Assembly (NCBI GenBank): GCA_020431705.1
Contig: JAGQHQ010000002.1
Coordinates: 62,001-126,000 of the forward strand
DNA: 64,000 nucleotides
From: Candidatus Dependentiae bacterium
GTDB lineage: Bacteria > Babelota > Babeliae > Babelales > Vermiphilaceae
Direction: 5' to 3'
Each line of letters starts with the position of its first letter. Position 1 is the first letter of the stretch. This document shows positions 1 through 7,755 of this stretch, one piece after another. Under the pieces are notes generated by a model. That model was not told where the DNA came from. It ran no database searches and saw only the letters and a program-made list of their open reading frames with translations. A program made the translations under genes and the position numbers.

Positions 1-553
1 AGACGCCTCGTGCAAGTTCTCTGCACACACCAGTATCTAGTAGCTCGTGGTAGGTTTTGAGTGCAAGTTCCAGAGATGCCAAATATTTTTTTTTTAATGT
101 TTTATTTTCAAACGATTTGGCAGAAGCTTGTTTATTTGTTTTATCTTGTGTACGCCATTTGACTGGTACATAAAACTCTTCTTTGGCTTTTGCATATCGA
201 TAACTAATTTCGTTATATGAATTCATACGATGTCGCATCCACTGTCTACCAACAAAAATGGGACATTTTACACGAAACGAAAGTTGATTGTGTTCAAATG
301 GACTGGTATGTGCGTGTTTAATCAAAAATTTAATAAGATGTATATCACGCTCAGTTACTTCAGTTACAACTTTACCATATGATACGCGTGCTGCATTAAC
401 AATGTCAACATCAGAGCCAGATATACGAATAAGCTCAAGCGAACTGATACCATCTTTAAGCGGATCAACTTTTTGTCTTGGTGTTATAGCTATTTGGTTT
501 GTATTTATTGCAGATTTATAAGAGTTTTGTGTATTCACTTTTCGGTTTGTCAT
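1..553 (-). CDS. thyX: Flavin-dependent thymidylate synthase ThyX, C-terminus cut by window edge
   Basis: The reverse strand from the ATG at 553-551 encodes an uninterrupted product that runs off the left edge after about 184 residues. It contains the ThyX signature RHRMNSYNEISYRY, which carries the RHRxxS flavin/dUMP-binding motif, preceded by SPFEHNQLSF. ThyX makes dTMP from dUMP using FAD, NADPH and methylene-tetrahydrofolate in the cytoplasm. An AAGGAGC ribosome binding site precedes the start. The family is usually 210-260 residues, so the missing part is a short C-terminus. Identification rests on the motif and is firm; completeness cannot be judged. Confidence 0.93.
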   Translation of the reverse strand, partial: MTNRKVNTQNSYKSAINTNQIAITPRQKVDPLKDGISSLELIRISGSDVDIVNAARVSYGKVVTEVTERDIHLIKFLIKHAHTSPFEHNQLSFRVKCPIFVGRQWMRHRMNSYNEISYRYAKAKEEFYVPVKWRTQDKTNKQASAKSFENKTLKKKYLASLELALKTYHELLDTGVCRELARGV

Positions 554-636
554 AGTGCTCCTTGCTATAAAAATATGCGGTCATTTTTTTGTATTGTACA
601 GATAGCAGAAATTTTATGTACAAAAAGCATTGCGAG

Positions 637-1695
637 TCAAATAGCCTTGAAGTAAGCACATGGTATCCCATTGATTATTTTACTAGTTTGTTGATATTTA
701 TTTGTATCAATGTCTTTTTTAAATTTGATTGACCATTTATTATTTTTTTCTTCTACAAGAGTTCCATGATATGGGGTAATGCAAGAGTCTGGTGATAGGC
801 GAATTCCAAATTTTTTATCAATATATTTACTAAAATGTAGTGTTAGGCGTATATGATTACCGTATATGCTATTGTGAGAAAATATTTCATCCAAAAATTT
901 CCTCATTCTACTTTGTCTGGCCATGAGCTTAACAGCAATATCTTTAACAGATTTTTTTTGTATTATTTTTTTACCCTCTTGATAATCAAATTCTAGTAAA
1001 ATTCTTTGTTTTAGTGTTTCAGGTAGATTGTATTCAATGCTTGTTATAAAATCATCATTGTTTGGAGGATAACTATCAACGATGTTACGCATTGTCTTCT
1101 GGGCATTTTTAAGATCAACATTATAGAGGATCATATGTGACATATCCTGAGTTGTAATTAACGTAATGTATGCTAAATCTTGAGAAAGCTTTTTGAGTGT
1201 TGCTTCGTAGGTGCTAATTTCGTCATCAGTAACGTCAAAGAATTCACCAAAAAAAGTACCATCGCAAAAAATGGTTATATGTGCGCCTGGCTCATATATT
1301 CGAGAAATATCTTGGAAAATTGTATTGAGATATTCAAGTGATTTACGCTCTGCCATATCTGCACTTGTACTAATTACTTTTTTTTCAATGTTCTTTGATT
1401 TAAATGGGAATCCGACAACCAAAAATGCTAGTGGTGTTTTATGCGAGACAAAGGTGTTTATTTGTTGTATAAAAGCCTCTACGCCCTGGGCATGCTCTGG
1501 TTTCTGCTGTATGCCTTGACTAATGCTGCACTGATCTATATCAAATGTAATACGATGTTGCTCTAATATGGAGTAAATATGTTTAGCTACCATATAGCTA
1601 TTATTTTTTTTGTATAAAAATAATAATATCACACTTGTCATTAGGGAAAATGTTAGCGCGATAATGAAAATGGTAGAGTGTTTTTTTGATACCAT
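637..1695 (-). CDS. Isonitrile (isocyanide) synthase homologue, PvcA/Dit1 family, membrane-anchored
   Basis: The 352-residue protein matches the DIT1_PvcA (IsnA) family, whose characterised members condense an amino acid such as Tyr or Trp with ribulose-5-phosphate to form an isonitrile. Visible family blocks are FPFKSKN (about 96-102), the stretch ending YEPGAHITIFCDG (134-146), VTDDEISTYEATL (155-167), IRLTLHFS (282-289) and ITPYHGTLVE (305-314). Unlike typical cytosolic PvcA, residues 8-28 form a hydrophobic segment after a basic N-terminus, which looks like a signal anchor. It lies 63 bp downstream of a paralogue in the same orientation. No PvcB/IsnB oxygenase is visible nearby. Family assignment is strong; product and activity are unknown. 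Confidence 0.85.
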   Translation of the reverse strand: MVSKKHSTIFIIALTFSLMTSVILLFLYKKNNSYMVAKHIYSILEQHRITFDIDQCSISQGIQQKPEHAQGVEAFIQQINTFVSHKTPLAFLVVGFPFKSKNIEKKVISTSADMAERKSLEYLNTIFQDISRIYEPGAHITIFCDGTFFGEFFDVTDDEISTYEATLKKLSQDLAYITLITTQDMSHMILYNVDLKNAQKTMRNIVDSYPPNNDDFITSIEYNLPETLKQRILLEFDYQEGKKIIQKKSVKDIAVKLMARQSRMRKFLDEIFSHNSIYGNHIRLTLHFSKYIDKKFGIRLSPDSCITPYHGTLVEEKNNKWSIKFKKDIDTNKYQQTSKIINGIPCAYFKAI

Positions 1696-1758
1696 AGCTG
1701 TTTATCTTTCTTTCTATGTAAATATCTTTTTCTACATATGTAATATAGCGGTAGTGTG

Positions 1759-2946
1759 TTATTTTGATTGTGTAGCATCAACGTAATTTAACAAAAATCC
1801 ACCGTACTTGTATTGTTTTACTGGGAATTTTTTGACTAGATATCTATCGGTCAGTGTTACACTTTCCTTGTTAACGACAGGTGTCTTGTGCCATGGTGTA
1901 CCACGTACATTAAGTGTGGCCTGTAATCCAAGTTTTTCTTTGCTTCCATGAATAGAAGCGCGAATGTATTCTGTCTTGTAATTGGGTATTTCTTTTTCCA
2001 TAAATTTTCGTACCCGTTGGGAGCCGTCACTAATATCTTGTGCTAATTGTTGAGCGAGTTCTTTTGTGCGATTTTTGACTCCTAACTGAGATAAAATATA
2101 TGTATTAAAAAATCTGTATGCTAGATTGTTATGTTGTATTTCTTTATATGTTTTACCTTTAATTAAAGTATTATACTTTTGCTGTGTTGCAGTTTCCTTG
2201 TTTTGGAAGAATCGTTCTATACATTCTTTTTTTTCTTCTAAAAGTTGTGCAATGATATTATTTTTTATTCGTTCTTGCTTAATTTCTCCGTCTATAAAGG
2301 TTATATAATCACGAATATGTGGCAATGGTTGTACTGGAATACCCTGATATTCTTTAGTATAAAGTTCTTGAGGATTATCCATATGAAAAATAGATACATG
2401 ATCAAATAAAGCGATAAGTTGCCTCATTTTCTCTTGATATTTTTCAACAGATCCTACTTTAAATAATGGTTTGCCTGTCAGCTTTTTGCATGTTTCATCC
2501 ATATCGCTCAAGAAAAAATCATAAGGAAATGTGACAACATGTGCTCCTGGTTTATATACTTTATTGATCTGCTCACCAATATTATTGAGTGTTTTTAGTG
2601 CTATGAATTCACCAAAATCTGGTTCTATACCCAAAATTTTACGTTCAATATTAGATGATCGAGATGCAAAGCTTGGCACAATAAGGGTTATTAGTTTTTT
2701 TTGTTTGATACGAGATTGCAATAGTAAAACGAGTTGTTCTTTTTGCATTGTATCGCCACTTCCGCTGTGTTGTATGAGAAAGTCAGCTATTTTTTCAGCA
2801 ATACTACCTTGTGTATCATGGTTAATGGTTGGAAGTATTTTTATATAGTGTTGCGCTCCTGAAGGTAACGTTTTTGTTTCTTTCATTGCATAAAACGGTA
2901 TCTCAACAAGTAGTGCTATTATTAACAGCAGTTTTTTTATATTCAT
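1759..2946 (-). CDS. Second isonitrile synthase homologue (PvcA/Dit1 family), exported and divergent
   Basis: This 395-residue paralogue of the downstream gene begins with a signal peptide: hydrophobic residues 5-19 followed by YAMKET. Family blocks are LIVPSFASRSSNIERKILG (88-106), PDFGEFIALKTLNNI (109-123), YKPGAHVV (131-138), and near the C-terminus IRASIHGSKEKLGLQ and RGTPWHK. The Asp-Gly pair that follows the PGA block in most relatives, kept as CDG in the neighbour, is replaced here by PYDFFLSD. The copy may therefore have altered or lost activity. The pair was probably created by duplication and is likely co-transcribed. A catalytic role is inferred only. Confidence 0.78.
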   Translation of the reverse strand: MNIKKLLLIIALLVEIPFYAMKETKTLPSGAQHYIKILPTINHDTQGSIAEKIADFLIQHSGSGDTMQKEQLVLLLQSRIKQKKLITLIVPSFASRSSNIERKILGIEPDFGEFIALKTLNNIGEQINKVYKPGAHVVTFPYDFFLSDMDETCKKLTGKPLFKVGSVEKYQEKMRQLIALFDHVSIFHMDNPQELYTKEYQGIPVQPLPHIRDYITFIDGEIKQERIKNNIIAQLLEEKKECIERFFQNKETATQQKYNTLIKGKTYKEIQHNNLAYRFFNTYILSQLGVKNRTKELAQQLAQDISDGSQRVRKFMEKEIPNYKTEYIRASIHGSKEKLGLQATLNVRGTPWHKTPVVNKESVTLTDRYLVKKFPVKQYKYGGFLLNYVDATQSK

Positions 2947-3340
2947 TTTTTAGCCCATATTGCAAATATCACTGATAGGTATTTTTCAATTATAAAAAAC
3001 GTTAAAATATACAATCAATAAAATCATTCTTTTTGGGGTTTTGATAAAAAGATATGTATTGACTATAGTTATTGTATTAAAGATAGAGACAAGGAATATT
3101 AATATGAAAAGGAATAAATAGGGCTAAGCCCAACGATAATAGGACATGTGCGTAAAAGCTATTATCTTCAAAATAAAAGGGATATGAATGTTTTTATTAG
3201 CATGTATTGTCTTATGCCAATCGCGTTGCATAATCATTCTCCGTTTATTTGTTAATAATAATTTTTCAAACAATACTATTTCGAATAGTTACATCAATTG
3301 TTACCTTTGTCAAGCCCACTTTGGTTTAAAGATATATATT
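2947..3340. other. 394-bp intergenic region, no supported gene
   Basis: The region lies between the ends of two minus-strand neighbours. It holds a TTGACT hexamer at 3059-3064 and a five-codon reading frame (3104-3121) behind AAGGA. A 22-codon frame starts at about 3184 behind AGGG. Neither is long or conserved enough to call a gene. The strand asymmetry of these signals suggests a decayed plus-strand gene, but nothing recognisable remains. Confidence 0.4.
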
Positions 3341-4459
3341 TTAATATGATGAGTACATGTTGTAATATGCCATATTGATAATCAAACCAATCATGAAAAT
3401 GATGCATACAAGAGAAGTGTTACCATAGCTTACAAAAGGTAAACCAATTCCTTTGGTGGGGGCCAACCCAGTAGTAACTGCAAGGTTAATAATTGTTTGT
3501 AGCGAAATTAAAATAATAAAACCAAGAGTGGCGAATATACAAAATGAATCTTTCATCTGCCAGGCAAGCTTCATACCAAAATAAGTGAAAAGCATATATA
3601 AACTTATCAATAGTAACGAGCCAATAAATCCAGTTTCTTCTGCGATAATAGAGAAAATAAAGTCTGTGTGTTGCATGGGTAGATAAAAAAATTTTTGTTT
3701 TGAGTTGGAAATACCAATTCCACAAAAACTACCAGAACCAATTGCAATAAGTGATTGTATAATTTGAAATCCTGCGCCTTGTGGATCATTCCAGGGATTC
3801 AAAAAAGTTAAAATACGTTTTATGCGATAGGGTTTTATCAAAATAAGCGTAATGACAAGGGGAATGCATGTAGCAAATAGTGCAGATAAATAGGCTGCGT
3901 GAAATTGCCCGATAAAAAGAAGTGTGATAGCGGTTGTTGCCAATGTAATAGTCAAGCCAAAATCTGGTTGCTGTAATAAAATAATGCTAGTAATACCGAT
4001 AATTACTAAAAAGGGTAAATAAGTTCGTGCAAAAGAAATAGTACGACGTTCTCGTTTGCTTAAAAAATAGGCGATATATAAAACAAATGCAATTTTTAAT
4101 AATTCACTTGGTTGAAAGCTAAATCCAGCAATATTTAACCACCTACTTGAACCGTGAATACGATAAGAGATTATAGGTATTAGCGTAAGTGCAGTAAGAG
4201 AGAGTGTGCCAATAAATAAGAGTGGGCTTAATTTTTTTATTAAATTCAATGGGGTAAAACGTGCAATAATAAAACCAACAATACCGAGTGATAAGCCGAA
4301 TAATTGTTTTTTTATAAAATAATGAGAAAAACCAAATGTTTCTAGTGCATAAACTGAACTTGCTGAGTAAATAAAAAGACACCCAATTAAAATAAGGATT
4401 ACAGTAATACCAATAAAAATACGTAAATCAATTTTTGTTTGTGCATGTTTAACAATCAT
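3341..4459 (-). CDS. ftsW: SEDS-family peptidoglycan glycosyltransferase FtsW
   Basis: This 372-residue polytopic membrane protein has the SEDS pattern: YSASSV near the first helix, GSSRWLNIAGFSFQPSELLKI, QQPDFGLT, and QHTDFIFSIIAEETGF in the large periplasmic loop, ending with KGIGLPFVSYGNTSL. SEDS proteins polymerise lipid II with a partner class B PBP; FtsW does so at the division septum. FtsW is favoured over RodA because murD is the next minus-strand gene upstream, as in the division-and-cell-wall (dcw) cluster. A TTGACA/TACGAT promoter lies 52 bp upstream of the start, so the gene appears to be transcribed independently of murD. Confidence 0.88.
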   Translation of the reverse strand: MIVKHAQTKIDLRIFIGITVILILIGCLFIYSASSVYALETFGFSHYFIKKQLFGLSLGIVGFIIARFTPLNLIKKLSPLLFIGTLSLTALTLIPIISYRIHGSSRWLNIAGFSFQPSELLKIAFVLYIAYFLSKRERRTISFARTYLPFLVIIGITSIILLQQPDFGLTITLATTAITLLFIGQFHAAYLSALFATCIPLVITLILIKPYRIKRILTFLNPWNDPQGAGFQIIQSLIAIGSGSFCGIGISNSKQKFFYLPMQHTDFIFSIIAEETGFIGSLLLISLYMLFTYFGMKLAWQMKDSFCIFATLGFIILISLQTIINLAVTTGLAPTKGIGLPFVSYGNTSLVCIIFMIGLIINMAYYNMYSSY

Positions 4460-4510
4460 ATAACTTTATTTATGCATTTTTCTGTATATATAGTTTTTTT
4501 TGTGTAGCTA

Positions 4511-4540
4511 ATCGTACGAAGAACTATTCTGCCTTGTCAA
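4511..4540 (-). promoter_or_regulatory. Sigma-70-type promoter for ftsW
   Basis: On the minus strand a perfect TTGACA (4540-4535) is separated by 18 bp from TACGAT (4516-4511). The expected start is near 4504, about 45 nt before the ftsW ATG. Confidence 0.6.
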
Positions 4541-4581
4541 TAAAATTATCTGTATATCACAGTTAATATTTTTATTCTGCT

Positions 4582-4728
4582 TTAACAAATTGCATTAATT
4601 TTATTTACTATTACTTCTAAATTTTTAAAGCGTTCAATTGGTGTAGGAAAATAGCCTAAGTCAATGTAGGGGCACATGGTGGTAAGTGTAGAGTAAGCAT
4701 CAAAAAGAGGAAGATATTTATGGACCAT
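4582..4728 (-). pseudogene. N-terminal fragment of an ACC-deaminase/D-cysteine-desulfhydrase-like PLP enzyme
   Basis: A 48-codon reading frame starts with ATG at 4728. Its product contains KYLPLFDAYSTLTT and then LGYFPTPIERFKNL, which resembles the first 40 residues of fold-type II PLP enzymes of the ACC deaminase/D-cysteine desulfhydrase group. It stops at TAA before the expected catalytic-lysine region, and no continuation is seen in any frame down to the ftsW promoter. I read it as the stub of a deleted gene. The IS target site lies just upstream of its start. The match is short, so the family call is tentative. Confidence 0.42.
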
Positions 4729-4754
4729 ATTTTTGACGTCTTTAATCCTATAAT

Positions 4755-5490
4755 GAGCGAATTGTGAAATTAAAAAATAAGTAAAAATAGAGTAGGCTAG
4801 CTTCGTTTTTTGGAAAAAAAAAGGAACTAGCCAATGCTAAAAAGCATAGAAGAAGTTTACTACATAATTGACGAAATTGTACAGAACGGAATTACACAAA
4901 AATCAAAACAAGGACGCAAAAGTAAGATGACAGTAAGCGAAGTGATTACAGTTCTAATCGAAGGTCACAAAAGAAATTTCTTTACAGAGAAACAACTTTA
5001 TAGGTTGATTCGAGCAGAGCTTTCAGGATGTTTTAAAAATATTCCAAGCTATCCACAATTTACTCGGTCAATTAGAAAAGCTTTGCCATATATAGATCTT
5101 GTTTTAGCTGTTTTTACAAAAATTAACGCAAAAAAGTATCAAGAGTTTTGCATTATTGACTCAAGCTCACTGCCCGTATCTGGGTATAACAGAAAAAACG
5201 TTAAGTGGGCTTTAAATTCTGCTGGCATAGGCAAAAATATGCATGGATATTATCAGGGTTTTAAACTTCATATAATAATTAATCAAAATCGAGAGATCGT
5301 TTCTGTTGCGACTACCCCGGCTAATGTACATGATGTAAAAATGCTAAACGATGATCAATTTATAGCACATATAAAAGGTCTTTTGATAGGCGATAAGGGT
5401 TACATTGCGCAAGTAAAGACTGCTGTTTTAGCCTACATGTTTAGGACTTTTGAATCGGATGTATCGATTTTTTAATTTCACAATTCGCTC
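4755..5490 (+). mobile_element. IS982-like insertion element, 736 bp, perfect inverted ends and 8-bp target duplication
   Basis: The two ends are perfect 24-bp inverted repeats: 4755-4778 begins GAGCGAATTGTG, and its reverse complement is at 5467-5490. Both sides carry the same 8-bp direct repeat CCTATAAT (4747-4754 and 5491-5498), a clean target-site duplication. The only gene inside is the short transposase. IS982-family elements are usually about 1 kb, so this copy seems to have lost internal sequence. Intact ends and identical duplications point to recent insertion. Confidence 0.88.
4834..5475 (+). CDS. IS982-family transposase, internally shortened
   Basis: The 213-residue protein has the IS982/DDE layout: an N-terminal helical region, the first catalytic Asp in CIIDSSSLPV (about 107-116), a GFKLHIIIN strand, and the second Asp in LLIGDKGYI (about 187-195). 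Full-length relatives are about 290-310 residues with a later catalytic Glu. Here the sequence jumps from GDKGYIAQ to a short tail, AVLAYMFRTF, resembling the family's C-terminal end, and stops inside the right inverted repeat. The third acidic residue is absent, so the enzyme is probably inactive, although the ends could be mobilised in trans. The in-frame-deletion reading is inferred. Confidence 0.85.
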   Translation: MLKSIEEVYYIIDEIVQNGITQKSKQGRKSKMTVSEVITVLIEGHKRNFFTEKQLYRLIRAELSGCFKNIPSYPQFTRSIRKALPYIDLVLAVFTKINAKKYQEFCIIDSSSLPVSGYNRKNVKWALNSAGIGKNMHGYYQGFKLHIIINQNREIVSVATTPANVHDVKMLNDDQFIAHIKGLLIGDKGYIAQVKTAVLAYMFRTFESDVSIF

Positions 5491-5588
5491 CCTATAATAT
5501 AGGGATATTTTAATTATGAATAATAAGCAATCTTATTTTAAAGTATTTATGAATTTTGGGATAGGTTCTAAAATTAAGAATAACAATA

Positions 5589-7133
5589 ATGAAGATATTA
5601 CAGAATAGATATAAGACAGTTATTTTTATTGTAGTTTTCACTTTTACATCAGGTTTTTTGCATGCAATGGAAGAGAAAAAACAAGTTGTATGGAATCATA
5701 ATAATGATGATGCTGAATTTCAATCTCGTATTTTTTGGTATCAAAAAGACTATTTACGAAAGATTTTTGAACCTATTTGTACACGTTTATGCACTTGTGA
5801 AAAACAAGTGGATCTTAAGCACTATATTATACCTGCTGTTATAGGAGGATCTTTCTTAGTCGGCGGTATTTATAGTTTATATAAAGGAAATTTTAAGACA
5901 GCCGTAGCCTGTGCTGGTGGTAGTATGGCATCATGCTTGTTTTTTCCTGCTGGTACATTTGCTCAGAGAGAATTTGATACTAGTAATCAATATAAAAAGA
6001 TTAAGAAACATCTTTTAAAAAAGATTAAAGAAGAACCAATATATCCATTGTATCCTGGGTGTGATAAGTTTACCACTGATGCAATTCGAGACCTGTATCA
6101 GGCGCCGCAAAAATTTAATAATGAATATAAAACATCAGATATGGTAGCTTCGTGGATATGCACGACTAAGACAAAAAGAAATAAATTATTTAATGATATA
6201 AATAATAAGCGCGCCCAAATGCCATTAATACACTTTTTTTTAAGTTTTTTATTTCCGAAGAAAAGAGAAAATTACGATGCTATATATAACGGTGGGTTAC
6301 ACAATATCATGTATATGTATAATGGCGAGTTATGCGATACTATATATAAAGGTATTATTATCGATTTACGAGAGTATACAATGCATTTGTTTGATGTATT
6401 AGGAAAAAAAGAAATCGATAAAATACTTACTCAACAAAAAAAAGATAATGGGAACTGTAGGCAAAAACTAAGCGCACAAGCATTTTCTTTTTTTATAAAA
6501 AATATTAATGAAAAACAACTAAATCGTTATCTTAATAGATTTTTGTCGTTTCAAAGTGTGAATACAACATCAAACACAAAAAAAGAAAAAAAATGTGTGA
6601 ACTCTACTCATGCTGCTGTTACAATACAAGATCTAGATAATTTTTCTATTAAGGTACACAATCTTCAAATAGGCTTTAAATATAATGCTTTGTATGTTTT
6701 ATATGCTGCGTTACAAGAAGGTGTTTTTGCAAAAAGTGATCACGCTGTTTTTACAAAAAAAATTCTTGGAACAACGCTATCTGCTACAAGGCCAATACAG
6801 ATGTGTTTTTGTAGTCATGCAGAGATACTTTTTGGTAAACGAGGGAGTGGTGTGAATGAGAAAGTTGATTCTGTAAAATTTCAAAGTACTTTGTGTAAAA
6901 ATGATAAATTTCATCGTTTTTATAATATAATGAATCCTCGTAATATTGATAAATTACCCTTTGATTTGGCTAATTTTAGTATCTATGAAAATGTGGTAGA
7001 TCTGCTATTTCAAAAAGTTAGTAATACAGATTTTTGTACATTTCCTATGTCTATCAATGATTTTAATATATTGCGAAAGATGAATGTTGTAGCATTGGAA
7101 TGTTATCTACAAAATATATTAAAGAAAGATTAG
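5589..7133 (+). CDS. Exported protein of unknown function, family A copy 1, ended by a premature amber codon
   Basis: The 514-residue product starts with a signal peptide ending GFLHAMEEKK. Residues about 78-122 form a glycine-rich hydrophobic hairpin (PAVIGGSFLVGGIYS, then AGGSMASCLFFPAGTFAQREFD) that is almost identical in the gene at 7756. The remainder is lysine-rich with cysteine pairs and matches no family I recognise. Alignment to the paralogue continues in the same frame past the TAG at 7131-7133, where the paralogue has TGG (Trp). The annotated end is therefore probably a nonsense mutation. It lies in the plus-strand island between ftsW and murD, just after the IS. Confidence 0.8.
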   Translation: MKILQNRYKTVIFIVVFTFTSGFLHAMEEKKQVVWNHNNDDAEFQSRIFWYQKDYLRKIFEPICTRLCTCEKQVDLKHYIIPAVIGGSFLVGGIYSLYKGNFKTAVACAGGSMASCLFFPAGTFAQREFDTSNQYKKIKKHLLKKIKEEPIYPLYPGCDKFTTDAIRDLYQAPQKFNNEYKTSDMVASWICTTKTKRNKLFNDINNKRAQMPLIHFFLSFLFPKKRENYDAIYNGGLHNIMYMYNGELCDTIYKGIIIDLREYTMHLFDVLGKKEIDKILTQQKKDNGNCRQKLSAQAFSFFIKNINEKQLNRYLNRFLSFQSVNTTSNTKKEKKCVNSTHAAVTIQDLDNFSIKVHNLQIGFKYNALYVLYAALQEGVFAKSDHAVFTKKILGTTLSATRPIQMCFCSHAEILFGKRGSGVNEKVDSVKFQSTLCKNDKFHRFYNIMNPRNIDKLPFDLANFSIYENVVDLLFQKVSNTDFCTFPMSINDFNILRKMNVVALECYLQNILKKD

Positions 7134-7388
7134 TATACTAATGTAATGACTAACTATCATAAGAGAGCAGAGTTGCTTCCAACATGGAAGTTATTTGTGA
7201 TGTGGAACCTTTGTATTGGGAAAGGTATTTTGGAAGAAAAAAACATGGAAAAAGAAGTGTTGTATAAAAACGGAGATGGAGGTGTGCGAGTTTTTGTTTA
7301 TTTACCTGATGAAATAATAGGAAGGATACGGTGGCATTTATTGGCGAGCTTAGGTATATTTTTAGAGAATATGTTTTATAGGATCTAA
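7134..7388 (+). pseudogene. In-frame C-terminal remnant of family A copy 1, downstream of the amber codon
   Basis: Reading on in the same frame after TAG gives YTNVMTNYHKRAELL and later YKNGDGGVRVFVYLPDEII. These match the paralogue's WYSGVVHDYKTRIKLL and YKDGDGKGFPVYLPREII at the same spacing. An ATG at 7146 opens an 80-codon frame here, but it has no convincing ribosome binding site. It is best read as the detached tail of the preceding gene, either dead or reached by readthrough. Confidence 0.72.
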
Positions 7389-7622
7389 TATTTTTTTACT
7401 CCACGCGTTAAAATGCTTGAAAATACTATTCAAATTGCCGTATCTTTCATATTTTTTTTCAATACTATCATATAAAAAATCTCTACTGTTTTAAAAAGTC
7501 AATAAAGCCTAAGTACAATACTTATCGATCTCACCAATATTTACAATAATTACCTCCTTGGCAATACTATAAAAATACTTGTGCCTAAAAGTCTCATATG
7601 TATTGACTTTAAGTGTTTTTCT

Positions 7623-7646
7623 ATTATGCAATAATTATTGCATAAT
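7623..7646. repeat. 24-bp perfect palindrome in a 367-bp gene-free region
   Basis: The sequence centred on AATAATTATT at 7634/7635 is its own reverse complement over 24 bases, with half-site ATTATGCAATAA. It lies 20 bp after a TTGACT hexamer (7603-7608) and 109 bp before the next gene's start. It may be a repressor operator or a chance AT-rich palindrome. The rest of 7389-7755 shows no gene or RNA that I can recognise. Confidence 0.45.
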
Positions 7647-7755
7647 GCAGAAAAATTGTTATAATAGTTTTAATCATATTTTTGACAATTCAGTTGTGGT
7701 TTTTTACTTCAAAGAACTTTTAGTGGTAAAAAATGCTATTTTTTCGGGGTATGCT

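Noticed and set aside
3104-3121. Five-codon leader peptide
   Set aside because: It has a good ribosome binding site, but no downstream plus-strand gene exists for it to control.
7131-7133. TAG reassigned to a sense codon
   Set aside because: Other genes, such as the paralogue ending at 9447, end normally at TAG, so a local mutation is far more likely.
7579-7755. N-terminal extension of family A copy 2
   Set aside because: It includes the palindrome, has no ribosome binding site, and would bury the signal peptide that aligns with copy 1.
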